Positions 40,883 to 50,030 of a DNA stretch of 64,000 nt are shown here, one piece after another; the stretch's first letter is position 1, and each line of letters begins with the position of its first letter. A program made the position numbers and the translations under genes. The DNA is from JAJFUI01 sp039698035 (lineage in GTDB: Bacteria; Planctomycetota; Planctomycetia; Pirellulales; Thermoguttaceae): positions 186,001 to 250,000 of the forward strand of contig JBDKSW010000004.1 of NCBI GenBank assembly GCA_039698035.1, in the 5' to 3' direction. Below the pieces are notes generated by a model, which was not told the DNA's origin, made no database searches, and was given only the letters and a program-made list of their open reading frames with translations.

Positions 40883-43099
40883 ATGCCCCCGCCATCGGTC
40901 TGCCGTCGCCTGACTTTGCTTGCCTGCTCGGCCGCTCTGCTGCTCGGTCTCGCGGCGATGCGCCTGCTCGCCGCGCCGGCTGCCGACGCAAACGGGCCGA
41001 AGGCGAAGCCGTCCCTGGGCCGGTTCATCTCCGTAGCGATTCCGATCACCGGGCAGACCTCGGAGCGCACGCGACGATCGATCAGCCGAGCGATCGAGGC
41101 AGCCAAGAAGCAAAACACGCGGCTCGCGCTCGTCCTCGAATTCAGCGTGCCCAAGGGACAAAAGGACCTGGGCCGCGAAAGCGATTTCGCCGCCGCGTAC
41201 GCCTTGGCCACGTATCTTTCAAGCGACGAACTCGACGGCGTTCGCACGGTGGCCTACCTGCCCCAATCGATCCAGGGCCATGCCGTTCTGCCAGTGATGG
41301 CTTGCCAAGAGATCATCATGGCCAAGGACGCGACGCTCGGGGCCGCGGGCATCGCCGAAAAGACGCTCACGCCCACGGTGCGCAGCGCCTATGCCGAAAT
41401 TGCCGGTCGGCGTCGCACGTTGCCCACGGCAATTGTTGAAGGCCTGTTGGACCCGGCCATCGAGGTCTTAAGCGTCGGGACCGAAGGAGGCGTCGAGTAC
41501 GTCACTCGCGACGGGCTCAAGCAGTTGAGACAGCATCGGGCCACGAACGAACCGGTCGTCATCAAGCGGGCGGGCGAACAGGGCGAGCTGTCCGGCAATG
41601 AACTGCGACAGCGCGCGCTGATCAAATACCTGGCGGCCGATCGTCGCGACGTGGCCCGGGCGCTCGACCTGCCGCCAACGGCCATCGCGCATGACCCGTC
41701 ACTCGAAGGCGGCTGGCGACCCGTGCGCATCGACCTGAAAGGCCCGATCCGTTTCGAGTCGATCAACCAGGTGGAACGGATGGTCAAGGAACAGGTCGAA
41801 GGGAACAACGCGAACTTCATCTGTCTCTGGATCGACAGCCCGGGCGGCTCGCTGGTCGATGCCATGCGGTTGGCCAACACGCTCGCCGACCTCGACCCGA
41901 ACAAGGTGTTGACGGTGGCCTACGTGCCAAGTGAAGCCCGTGGCGATGCGGCAGCCGTCGCCCTGGCCTGCGATCAGTTGGTTGTCGGCCCTAGGGCCAT
42001 CTTGGGCGGGCCAGGCGCCGACGAGCCCACGCCCGAGGCGATTCGGGCCGCTCGCCAGACGATCCGCGACGCGCTCTCCAAAGAGAAAGGACGCGGCTGG
42101 TCGCTCTGGGCCGCCCTCGTAGATCCGCATCTGAGCGTCTATCGCGCCAAGCGGCCAGGCGACGTCGAGTACTTCAGCGATGAGGAGCTCGAAGCGCAGC
42201 CGGATCGGGCGAAGTGGCAAAAGGAATCGCTCGTAACCGACCCCGGCCGACCGCTGCAACTGACCGGCGAAAAGGCGGCCGACTTCGATCTGGCCAATCG
42301 GGTCGTCGACGATTTCGCCCAATTCAGGCGGCTCTACGGACTCGAAGACGAACCGGCCCTCGTCGAGCCCGGCTGGGCCGACGTACTCATCCGCGCAATG
42401 GCTGCACCCGGCGTCGCCGCCATCCTGCTGCTGATCGGATTTGCCGGCCTCTACATCGAACTGCATTCACCCGGCACGGGCATCGGCGCCTTCGTGGCCG
42501 TCGTGTGCTTCCTGCTTTTCTTTTGGAGCCACTATCTCGGCGGAACGGCCGGCTGGCTTCAAATCACGCTTTTCGTCGCCGGCGTCGCCTGCCTGCTGCT
42601 CGAACTGTTCGTAATTCCCGGCTTCGGCATTTTCGGCCTCGGCGGCGGCATCATGGTCCTCGCATCGATCGTCCTGGCAAGCCAAACCTGGACCGGCCTG
42701 CCCAAGAACGAATATCAACTTAAGCAGCTCGAGACGTCGCTGCTCACCGTGGCCGTGGCCGCAGCCGGCGTGATCGCCTTTGCAATACTCCTGCGCCACC
42801 GACTGCCACGATCCCGTTTCTTGGGCAACATGATGCTCGAACCGCCGGCCGGCGACGAGGCCGAGACGATTCGCCGTCGCGAGGCGCTCGTGGATTTTCA
42901 TGAGCTGATCGGCGCTCGCGGCTTCACGACGACGCAACTCACCCCCAGCGGCAAGGCCCGGTTCGGCGACGCGCTCGTCGATGTCCTGGCCGATGGTGAA
43001 GTGATCGGCCGCGGCGCGACGGTCGAGGTCATCAAGGTCCAGGGCAACCGCATCCTGGTGCGTGAAGTCGATCGCGGCAAGGCGAGCGAAGAAAGTTAA
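40883..43099 (+). CDS. Large NfeD-family protein with two ClpP-like domains
   Basis: A 738-residue membrane protein. It has a signal peptide (LTLLACSAALLLGLAAMRLLA), a first ClpP/crotonase-like domain (about 45-200) and a second (about 280-480, starting IRIDLKGPIRFESINQ and with FICLWIDSPGGSLVDAM). Four or so TM helices follow at about 500-640, then a C-terminal NfeD OB-fold (about 650-738, ending RGATVEVIKVQGNRILV). In NfeD1b proteases the Ser nucleophile sits in an AASAG-type motif. Here the corresponding segments read SIQGHAVLPVMA and EARGDAAAVALA with no Ser at that position, so both domains look inactive. It is probably a membrane scaffold, perhaps acting with flotillin/SPFH proteins as in other bacteria. 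Related shorter NfeD proteins have only one ClpP-like domain. Confidence 0.85.
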   Translation: MPPPSVCRRLTLLACSAALLLGLAAMRLLAAPAADANGPKAKPSLGRFISVAIPITGQTSERTRRSISRAIEAAKKQNTRLALVLEFSVPKGQKDLGRESDFAAAYALATYLSSDELDGVRTVAYLPQSIQGHAVLPVMACQEIIMAKDATLGAAGIAEKTLTPTVRSAYAEIAGRRRTLPTAIVEGLLDPAIEVLSVGTEGGVEYVTRDGLKQLRQHRATNEPVVIKRAGEQGELSGNELRQRALIKYLAADRRDVARALDLPPTAIAHDPSLEGGWRPVRIDLKGPIRFESINQVERMVKEQVEGNNANFICLWIDSPGGSLVDAMRLANTLADLDPNKVLTVAYVPSEARGDAAAVALACDQLVVGPRAILGGPGADEPTPEAIRAARQTIRDALSKEKGRGWSLWAALVDPHLSVYRAKRPGDVEYFSDEELEAQPDRAKWQKESLVTDPGRPLQLTGEKAADFDLANRVVDDFAQFRRLYGLEDEPALVEPGWADVLIRAMAAPGVAAILLLIGFAGLYIELHSPGTGIGAFVAVVCFLLFFWSHYLGGTAGWLQITLFVAGVACLLLELFVIPGFGIFGLGGGIMVLASIVLASQTWTGLPKNEYQLKQLETSLLTVAVAAAGVIAFAILLRHRLPRSRFLGNMMLEPPAGDEAETIRRREALVDFHELIGARGFTTTQLTPSGKARFGDALVDVLADGEVIGRGATVEVIKVQGNRILVREVDRGKASEES

Positions 43100-43147
43100 C
43101 GGCCGCGTGTTTCGCAACTCGGTCTTTTGACCGCTCGTGACTTCGCA

Positions 43148-44311
43148 ATGCCTATGAACCCGCTCACCTGGATCAACGACGAACTCGAATCGCTGGATCG
43201 GAAAACGCTTCGCCGGCGTTTGCGAACGCGCGGCACGCCACAGTCGGCTCGAATGACGATTGACGGGCGGCCGCTCTTCAATTTTGGCTCAAACGACTAT
43301 CTCGGTCTGGCCGCCGATCCACGTTTGGCCGCCGCCGTGGGCGAGGCCATCGGAAGCCAAGGCTGGGGCAGCGGCGCCAGCCCCCTGGTTACGGGCCACG
43401 CCGATCTGCATCGCCGACTCGAAGAGCAACTGGCCCAGTTCGAAGACGCCGACGCGGCCCTGCTGTTCTCCTCCGGCTTCGCGGCGAACGCCGGCACGGT
43501 CGCGGCCCTGGCCGGACCAGGCGACGTCGTCTACGGCGACCGCAAAAATCACGCAAGCCTCTGGGACGGCTGTCGGCTATCCCGAGCCGACGTCCGCACG
43601 TACCAGCACAACGACTGCCGCGAACTGGGCAGTCTGCTCGCCAAGTCCTCGAAATACCGACGCCGTCTGATCGTGACCGACGGCCTGTTTAGCATGGATG
43701 GCGACCTGGCGCCGCTCGGCGAGCTGGCCGATCTGGCCGAGCGCCACGATGCCATGCTGTTGGTCGATGAAGCCCACGCCACAGGCGTTTTCGGGCGCAA
43801 TGGCCGAGGCGCGGCCGAACATCTCGGCGTCGAACATCGGATCCACGTGCGGATCGGCACGCTCAGCAAGGCCCTCGGGAGCATCGGGGGCTTCGCCGTT
43901 GGCAGCCGCCCGCTGATCGAGTGGTTGCTGAATCGCGCCCGACCCTACGTGTTTTCGACCGCCGCTCCGGCCGCAACCGCCGCGGCCGCGCTGGCCGCGC
44001 TCGACATCGTGCGTCACGAGCCCGAGCGACGCAAAACGCTGCTCGCCCGGGCCGAATCCTTGCGCGCCGAATTGACCAGCCGAGGCTGGAACGTGGGGGC
44101 GTCCGTCAGCCAGATCATTCCGATCATCGTCGGCGACGCCGGCCGCGCCGTGCAGCTCTCGCACCAGCTCCTGACGCACGGTTTTTTCATCCCAGCGATT
44201 CGGCCGCCGACCGTGCCCAACGGCGAAGCCTGTTTGCGGCTCAGCCTGGCCGCCAACCACACTGACGACATGATCGCATCGCTGTTGACCGCGCTGAGCG
44301 CCGCCGGGTGA
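43148..44311 (+). CDS. bioF: 8-amino-7-oxononanoate synthase-like PLP enzyme
   Basis: A 387-residue cytosolic alpha-oxoamine synthase that condenses an amino acid with an acyl-CoA (alanine with pimeloyl-CoA or -ACP for BioF). GSNDYLGLAADPRL, the glycine-rich GSGASPLVTGHADLHRRLE, the PLP-stacking HASLWDGC and DEAHATGVFG, and the Schiff-base Lys in GTLSKALGSIGG are all present. The C-terminal RPPTVPNGEACLRLSLAANHT fits BioF better than 2-amino-3-ketobutyrate ligase. No other bio gene is near. Start 43148 (or 43154) replaces an upstream Met. Confidence 0.88.
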   Translation: MPMNPLTWINDELESLDRKTLRRRLRTRGTPQSARMTIDGRPLFNFGSNDYLGLAADPRLAAAVGEAIGSQGWGSGASPLVTGHADLHRRLEEQLAQFEDADAALLFSSGFAANAGTVAALAGPGDVVYGDRKNHASLWDGCRLSRADVRTYQHNDCRELGSLLAKSSKYRRRLIVTDGLFSMDGDLAPLGELADLAERHDAMLLVDEAHATGVFGRNGRGAAEHLGVEHRIHVRIGTLSKALGSIGGFAVGSRPLIEWLLNRARPYVFSTAAPAATAAAALAALDIVRHEPERRKTLLARAESLRAELTSRGWNVGASVSQIIPIIVGDAGRAVQLSHQLLTHGFFIPAIRPPTVPNGEACLRLSLAANHTDDMIASLLTALSAAG

Positions 44312-44487
44312 CTTTCCCGTGTCCGACGGCGACGCTTCCGATCATGCCTCGCCGGGCCGCGTTGCCGCCAGATCCCGATGCACAGGGAGACGCCGCCGAG
44401 GATGCCCGCGGTGTAGGAGGCCAGCTGGGCCGCGCCAGTCGCCAACAGGATAGTCCTGGAGACGTGTCCCTCGCTGCGGCGATTGGC

Positions 44488-45687
44488 TTACGCGCTCGCG
44501 CGTGGCGCATTGTTGCTTTGGTCCCAGAAGGGCGAAAGCCGCCGAACGTTAGCGACCATTTCGGGGAACACCTCGATGATGCGATCGACATCCGCCTCGG
44601 TATTGTAGCGGCTCAGGCTGAAGCGAACGGACCCTTGCACGGCCGAATCGGGAATCTTCATCGCCCGCAGCACGTGGGACGGCTCGAGCGAGCCGGACGT
44701 GCAGGCCGAGCCGCTCGAGGCGCAAATGCCGCAGTCGCTCATTTGAAATAGCAGCGATTCGCCTTCGACGCCGTGGCACGAGACGTTCAGCGTGTTGGGC
44801 AACCGCGGAGCGCCACGCCCGTTGATCTCGACGCATGGAATCCGCTCGATGATGGCCCGTTCGAGCCGGTCTCGCATGGCGCGCACCCGCGTGTTCTCGT
44901 CTTCGAGATGCTCGGCCGCCAGTTGCAGCGCCTTGGCCAGCCCGACGATGTACGGCACGTTTTCCGTTCCGGCCCGGCGGCCTTCTTCTTGATGACCGCC
45001 GACCAGCAGCGGCCGGCATCGCGTGCCGCGTTTGATATACAAAGCGCCAACGCCCTTCGGCGCATGCACCTTGTGACCGGAGCACGACAGCATGTCCACG
45101 TGCTGGAAGTCGCGCTGCAGGTCGATCGGCACCTTGCCGACCGATTGCGTGGCGTCGGTGTGGAAGATAATCGAAGGATCGGTCTCCTTCGTCAGCCGCG
45201 AGAGCCGCTCGATGGGGAAAATCACGCCCGTCTCGTTGTTGGCGTGCATAATCGTCACCAGCAACGTGTCGGGCCGCAGGGCACGGACAAACTCGCCGAT
45301 GTCCAGGTTGCCGTCGCGGTCGACGCCCAGGAAAGTGACCTCGCAACCTTCCCGCGCCAACTCTTTGCAGACTTCGAGGACGGCCGGGTGCTCGACGGCG
45401 GTCGTGATGACATGCCGGCGGTTCGGATTGGCCCGCACGGCCCCAAAGATCGCCATGTTGTCGCTTTCCGACGCACAACTGGTGAACAGAATCGTCTTTG
45501 GATCGGCAAGCCCGAAAAATCGAGCCACATCCGCTCGAGCCTGCGTCATCAGACTGCACGTCTGCCGAGCCGGCTCATACATTGAGCTTGGGTTGAAAAA
45601 CTCGGTCGTCAAGAATGGCGTCATCGCCTCGACGACTTCCGGCGCGATGGGCGTTGTGGCGTTATTGTCGGCGTAAATAATCTTCAT
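44488..45687 (-). CDS. nifS: Cysteine desulfurase NifS
   Basis: A 399-residue PLP enzyme that takes sulfur from cysteine for Fe-S cluster assembly. IYADNNATTPI begins the N terminus, the PLP Lys is in SCSGHKVHAPKGVGALYI, and the flexible loop nucleophile Cys is in ASSGSACTSGSLEPSHVL. This is the group I (NifS/IscS) form. The gene follows nifU with a 7-bp gap, which couples scaffold and desulfurase. Two in-frame Mets lie six residues apart; 45687 is used. It has no nif neighbours, so it probably serves general Fe-S assembly in this lineage. Confidence 0.96.
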   Translation of the reverse strand: MKIIYADNNATTPIAPEVVEAMTPFLTTEFFNPSSMYEPARQTCSLMTQARADVARFFGLADPKTILFTSCASESDNMAIFGAVRANPNRRHVITTAVEHPAVLEVCKELAREGCEVTFLGVDRDGNLDIGEFVRALRPDTLLVTIMHANNETGVIFPIERLSRLTKETDPSIIFHTDATQSVGKVPIDLQRDFQHVDMLSCSGHKVHAPKGVGALYIKRGTRCRPLLVGGHQEEGRRAGTENVPYIVGLAKALQLAAEHLEDENTRVRAMRDRLERAIIERIPCVEINGRGAPRLPNTLNVSCHGVEGESLLFQMSDCGICASSGSACTSGSLEPSHVLRAMKIPDSAVQGSVRFSLSRYNTEADVDRIIEVFPEMVANVRRLSPFWDQSNNAPRASA

Positions 45688-45694
45688 CAGCAGC

Positions 45695-46666
45695 TCACAC
45701 GTCAACCACTCGAATACGTTCGTCCACCGTCTCCTTCAACGCTCGCTCGACCAACATCCGAAGCGTCTGGCCGGCGTGGTCGCATCCCTGGCACGCGCCG
45801 GTCAGGCGACAGTAGACCAACGTCCCCTTGATGTCTACGATTTCCACGTCGCCGCCGTCTTGGCGAAGCATGGGCCGCACCTGCGCGTCGATCGCCTTTT
45901 CGATTTTCTTGTCGAACTGATAGGTCGAGGCAGGCGGCTCCGACGGTCTGACGAGCTCGGCCGGCGTCTCGCCGACAATCGGGAGCGACGGCAGCACTTT
46001 GAGTTGCCGTTTGTCCGCGCCCCAAGTTTCGTCGAGCAAGTCCTGCAATCCGCCCGGCACGTGATGGCACGCGCCGCACGCGCCGCCCGCCTTGATGGCG
46101 TTCGTGATCTCGGCGATCGTGTGCAGGTTGAGTTCTCGTATCTTGCGTCGGAGGTAGGGTTCGCTCAGCGAGAAGCACTTGCACACAATGCGACCCTCGG
46201 CTCGCTCGTCCGCGTGCAAATCGATGCCGAGACTTTGCAGATCGACGCCGCGCCGCTGGGCCCAATTGAACACGGCCGCCTCGAGCGCTTCGGCCCCCAT
46301 GACCGAACAGTGAATCTTCTGCCGGGGCAAACCCTCGAGATAGCTGACAATGTCCTGATTGGTAATCTTCAGGGCTTCGATCGGCGTGTGTCCGGTTTGC
46401 TCGATCAGGGCGCAAAGCGCCTCGGACGCCGCGATGGCCGACGTGCAGCCGAACGTCAGATACCGGGCCTCTGTAATGATGTCTTTCGTCGGGTCGGTCG
46501 GGTGACGTTGGACGCGAAACGTAAAGCGGATGGCATCGCCGCAGGCCATCGAGCCGTGCTCGCCGAGGCCGTCCGGGTTTTCGATCTCGCCGAGGTGGGT
46601 TCCCGGCTTGCCATGGACCGCGTCCATGAAGAGCTGCTTTGTCTTCTCGCTATACTCCCATGCCAT
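45695..46666 (-). CDS. nifU: Fe-S scaffold protein NifU, full-length three-domain form
   Basis: A 323-residue modular scaffold. The N-terminal IscU-like domain has the three cluster ligands in GSMACGDAI, FGCTSAIAA and KIHCSVMG. The central BFD-like [2Fe-2S] domain has VCKCFSL and GACGACHHVPGG. The C-terminal Nfu domain has CQGCDHAG (CxxC). Azotobacter NifU has this same layout, whereas many bacteria split it. Met at 46666 is the start (an upstream Met at 46732 adds an Arg-rich stretch). A plausible promoter is at 46738-46766. It forms an operon with nifS. Confidence 0.96.
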   Translation of the reverse strand: MAWEYSEKTKQLFMDAVHGKPGTHLGEIENPDGLGEHGSMACGDAIRFTFRVQRHPTDPTKDIITEARYLTFGCTSAIAASEALCALIEQTGHTPIEALKITNQDIVSYLEGLPRQKIHCSVMGAEALEAAVFNWAQRRGVDLQSLGIDLHADERAEGRIVCKCFSLSEPYLRRKIRELNLHTIAEITNAIKAGGACGACHHVPGGLQDLLDETWGADKRQLKVLPSLPIVGETPAELVRPSEPPASTYQFDKKIEKAIDAQVRPMLRQDGGDVEIVDIKGTLVYCRLTGACQGCDHAGQTLRMLVERALKETVDERIRVVDV

Positions 46667-46737
46667 TGCACCCTCCAGTCCCACCTTGCACAGTCGCGCC
46701 GAGCGTCGGCCGCGACAAAACACGCCTAACATTTACC

Positions 46738-46766
46738 AGTCTACGCCGACAATACACCCCAGACAA
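46738..46766 (-). promoter_or_regulatory. Putative promoter for nifU-nifS
   Basis: On the minus strand TTGTCT and TAGACT are separated by 17 bp, with the predicted start about 65 nt before the nifU ATG. The hexamers are moderate matches. No IscR-type site was recognised. Confidence 0.4.
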
Positions 46767-46833
46767 GGGGAGAGCGAAGGGTCAGCCAATTCGCATCCAG
46801 GGAGATGCCTTGGGGGCGCCGCCGGCGGGTACG

Positions 46834-48741
46834 TCAGCCGGCCGCCGCTCGCCTCAGCGCCAGGATCGACACATCGTCCTGCTCGGGCGAACTGCGATAG
46901 CCGTTGATCTTCTCCAACACGAGCTGGCACACTTCATCAACCGGCCGTGACTGGAGCTGGGCAAACATCGCACGCAGCCCGTCGTCGCCCAGCAGCAGCC
47001 CGTCCGCATTGCGGGCTTCCGTCGCACCGTCGGTATAGAGCGCCAGCATTTCGCCCGGGGCAAGCGTCGTCCGCCTCTCGCCGTACTCGGCGTCCGCAAT
47101 CACACCCACGAGCGGACCGTCGGGCGCATCGAGCACGGCCAAGGTTCCATCCTGCCGCGCGACGTAGGGCGGCAGGTGCCCGCCATTGGCGAAGACCAGT
47201 TCGCCCGTCTTCACATGGTAGTGGCCATAGAAGAGCGTGATAAACATGTTCTTCTCGTTCTGCGCGGCCATCACACGGTTGGCCACGGTCAACACCTGCG
47301 CCGGCGATTGACCAGGCACGGAGAAGTTTCTGAGCACGGTGCGGCCGACGGCCATGAACAGCGCGGCCGGCACCCCCTTGCCCGACACGTCGGCCATCAC
47401 CAGCGCCAGCACGTCGTCCTCGACGAACCAGAAATCGAAGAAATCGCCGGCCATGATCTTCGCCGGCGCCGTCTCGGCATCCAGCGTGAACTCGCTACGG
47501 TGCGGGAACGGCGGTCGGGCCATCGGCAGCAACGAAGTCTGAATCTCCCGCGCGATCTGCAATTCACGCTCCATCGTCTGCCGGGCAGCCGTCTCGCGCA
47601 CGCGGACTTCAATGTTCTCCCGCAGATCGCCGACCATCTGGTTGAACGTCGTGACAAAATGGCCAACCTCGTCGTGTCCGCCGTAATCGGCAACCCGAAC
47701 GTCGAGATTGCCGCGCGCCACTTGGGCAGCCGCCGCGGCAAGCCGCGCGATGGGTCGGCTCACCCAAGTCGAGGCGGCCACGATGATGGCCACGATCAGC
47801 GCCAGCCCGCCCAGCAGCCACGCCGCCTGACGATTCAGCCGCCGGTTGACCTCGGCCATCACGGCCTCGTCGGGAATGACGGCGTAGAGCGACCACTGCA
47901 CCGACCGCACGGGCGCGAAGACGACCCATGTGGGGCGGCCCGTCTCGACGTCGCTCAGTCGGCGAACACCCGTCTTTCCGGCAATCATTTCCCGTCCGAC
48001 CGCGTCCAACGCGGCCAACTCGTGCCACGCGGCCAGACTGAAGATCGACTCGCCCATGATGTAGTGGTCGTTCGGATGCGAGACGAACGTGCCCGTCTGA
48101 CTCACTAAACCGCAATAGCCGCCATGCGTATCGACCGCCTTGAGCCGTCGCTGGATGTCGGCCGTGTCGATATCAACGCCAACGACACCCTGAAACTTTC
48201 CCTGGCGATAGAACGGGGCGGCGTACGTGCACATCAGGATGTTGCCCGCGCCGTCGTCGAAGTACGGATCGGTCCACGTGGGGCGGCCGAGCAACTTCGG
48301 AAGCAAGTACCAGTCCCACCGGGTGTAGTCGTAGCGAATCTCGACACCCTGGAGCTTGCCGCCGGCGTCTCCTCGGTGAAGATAGGGGGCAAACCGCTGC
48401 CGGTCTGTCGTGAACGCGCCCGGCTCGTATGCGACGGCCGTTCCGAAGATGGTTGAATTCGTGGCCAGGATGGAACGCTCCATCGCGTCGATCGGCTCGC
48501 GACCTCGGGGTTGAAAATCGGTCAGCGTAGCGGCCGCCGAGCGCGCTGCCTGGGCCGCCGTCGCCATGTCCCGATCGATTTCCGCCGCCATTTTGCCAGT
48601 CAGCGCCGTCAGGTGACGCTCCATTTGGGCAATGGCGACCGCCCGGCCCGCGCGATACTCCAACGCAAGCACCGTCAGATACACGGCCAACAGCGGCAGA
48701 CTCACGGCCAGAATCAGCTTGTTGCGCAAGGAGAATGCCAC
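46834..48741 (-). CDS. Membrane dCache-HAMP-PP2C (RsbU/SpoIIE-like) phosphatase
   Basis: A 635-residue inner-membrane sensor phosphatase. TM1 is at about 7-27. A periplasmic double-Cache domain follows (about 35-310, including DWYLLPKLLGRPTWTDPYFDDGAGN). TM2 is at about 325-345, then HAMP (ARPIARLAAAAAQVARGNLDVR region) and a signalling helix with AREIQTSLLP. The PP2C-like phosphatase has metal-binding Asp residues in MAGDFFDFW, MADVSGKG, YTDGATEA and QDDVSIL. Family members dephosphorylate anti-anti-sigma factors in partner-switching pathways. It is 10 bp downstream of a periplasmic binding-protein gene with which it is probably co-transcribed. No STAS or anti-sigma gene is visible. Confidence 0.92.
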   Translation of the reverse strand: MAFSLRNKLILAVSLPLLAVYLTVLALEYRAGRAVAIAQMERHLTALTGKMAAEIDRDMATAAQAARSAAATLTDFQPRGREPIDAMERSILATNSTIFGTAVAYEPGAFTTDRQRFAPYLHRGDAGGKLQGVEIRYDYTRWDWYLLPKLLGRPTWTDPYFDDGAGNILMCTYAAPFYRQGKFQGVVGVDIDTADIQRRLKAVDTHGGYCGLVSQTGTFVSHPNDHYIMGESIFSLAAWHELAALDAVGREMIAGKTGVRRLSDVETGRPTWVVFAPVRSVQWSLYAVIPDEAVMAEVNRRLNRQAAWLLGGLALIVAIIVAASTWVSRPIARLAAAAAQVARGNLDVRVADYGGHDEVGHFVTTFNQMVGDLRENIEVRVRETAARQTMERELQIAREIQTSLLPMARPPFPHRSEFTLDAETAPAKIMAGDFFDFWFVEDDVLALVMADVSGKGVPAALFMAVGRTVLRNFSVPGQSPAQVLTVANRVMAAQNEKNMFITLFYGHYHVKTGELVFANGGHLPPYVARQDGTLAVLDAPDGPLVGVIADAEYGERRTTLAPGEMLALYTDGATEARNADGLLLGDDGLRAMFAQLQSRPVDEVCQLVLEKINGYRSSPEQDDVSILALRRAAAG

Positions 48742-48751
48742 GCGAAGCCTC

Positions 48752-49771
48752 CTAACGATCGACCGGCTGATAAAGCTGCTCGAACGGCGGGATCGTTCGG
48801 ATCATCCGCTCGTCAAGCAACATCCGCGCAACGCCGCCATACACGTCCGCCGAAAGGCTGCCCCACGGCGCCGGCTTGCCGCCCTCCGGACCACGGATGG
48901 CCGCCGCGACCGATCGCAACATCCAACGCTGGTGGTTGCGGTTCGTATGAACGTTGGCCGCTCGGCAATGCCTCATGATCGCGTCCAACGTTTCGGTCTC
49001 GTGCCCCAAGGCGTAGTCCCAGCCTTGCCGACTCGCAGTCGCCAGGGCCAAGCAGGCGGCCGACCGATCGCCCCGGGTGGACTCGGTGCAATAGATGCCA
49101 TCCTCGGGAAATGCCAGACCGTCGTCGGCCAGCGAGAACACGTGAAGCTGGTCGGGCGAAACGCCGGCCTCGATCAGCTTGTGATACTCGTTGTAGTGCA
49201 TGGCCGACGCCACATCGACCGCGCCCCGCAGGAACGGCACAATGCTCGCGCTCTGCGGCACGACGATCGGCTGGACGTGCCGACGATGAAAGAAGGCCAG
49301 CACCTGGACATCGTTGTCGCCGCCCCAAAGACCAACGCGACGACCGTTCATGTCCTCGGGCGTCTTGATGCCCGACCGGCGCCAGGTCACCAGCAGCGCG
49401 GACGACCGCTGAAAGACTTGGGCCAGATTCACGAGCGGTTGCCCAGCGTCGCGCTGGCGAATGGCGTCGGAGAGCCACCCGATGCAGAAATCGGCTTGGC
49501 CGTCGACGAGCCGCTGAAAGGGCCGCTCACCGGCGACCGACCAGCGGAGCCGAACCGCAACGCCAGCCTTTCTGAAAAAACCCTTCTCCTCGGCCATCAC
49601 GTAGCCAGCGAACTGGGCCTGCGGATACCAGTGGAGCTGGAGGACCACCGGCGCCGTCTCGTGGCGAGCGTCCATTTCCGCCGCCACAGACGGATCGGCC
49701 CAGACTTCGACGATCGACGCCACCAGCAACAAAGCCGCAAGTCGGGCGAAGGTCGGGATGCATCGTCTCAT
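48752..49771 (-). CDS. NMT1/THI5-like periplasmic substrate-binding protein
   Basis: A 339-residue exported protein with a signal peptide (LAALLLVASIVEVWA). It has the Venus-flytrap start of the NMT1/THI5-like family (LQLHWYPQAQFAGYVMAEEKGFFRKAG, split around residue 43-70) and EDMNGRRVGLWGGDNDVQVLA. Homologues bind thiamine precursors, pyrimidines or sulfonates, usually for ABC uptake. Here there is no permease or ATPase gene. It is followed 10 bp later by the dCache phosphatase, so it may act as a ligand-delivery partner for that sensor. The ligand is unknown. Confidence 0.88.
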   Translation of the reverse strand: MRRCIPTFARLAALLLVASIVEVWADPSVAAEMDARHETAPVVLQLHWYPQAQFAGYVMAEEKGFFRKAGVAVRLRWSVAGERPFQRLVDGQADFCIGWLSDAIRQRDAGQPLVNLAQVFQRSSALLVTWRRSGIKTPEDMNGRRVGLWGGDNDVQVLAFFHRRHVQPIVVPQSASIVPFLRGAVDVASAMHYNEYHKLIEAGVSPDQLHVFSLADDGLAFPEDGIYCTESTRGDRSAACLALATASRQGWDYALGHETETLDAIMRHCRAANVHTNRNHQRWMLRSVAAAIRGPEGGKPAPWGSLSADVYGGVARMLLDERMIRTIPPFEQLYQPVDR

Positions 49772-49979
49772 ACGGTGAATCTAGGCCATGCACGTCGCGG
49801 TGGGAAGCACCGTGGCGCAACGATCGACGAGCGAATGCCTCATGTCAACGCGGCGGTGTGTCCCAGTTCCATCAACGCGAAAACGCAGGCGCGACAGCCC
49901 GCTTCGCTGCCACCCCCCCCGTCCGCAGGGACACGTGGCATGCCGGCACGGATTTCAAAAGAATTTCTGGCAACTGCTA

Positions 49980-50022
49980 TTGACGTAGCCGATTTATCAG
50001 TAATAATAACTAGTAGTGATAA
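49980..50022 (+). promoter_or_regulatory. perR promoter and AT-rich operator
   Basis: A TTGACG -35 box (49980-49985) is followed by an AT-rich stretch containing TAATAA that can serve as -10. It is overlapped by an imperfect inverted repeat with TTATCA at 49994-49999 and TGATAA at 50017-50022, similar to Fur/PerR boxes. The right arm runs into the SD sequence AAGG before the ATG at 50031. This placement fits autorepression by the Fur-family protein encoded here. Confidence 0.55.
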
Positions 50023-50030
50023 GGTGATCC

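Noticed and set aside
44347..44487. Short hydrophobic reading frame on the minus strand between nifS and bioF (AAQLASYTAGILGGVSLCIGIW)
   Set aside because: It could be a one-helix membrane peptide, but the frame continues about 110 residues antisense into bioF and has no SD or homologue known to me.
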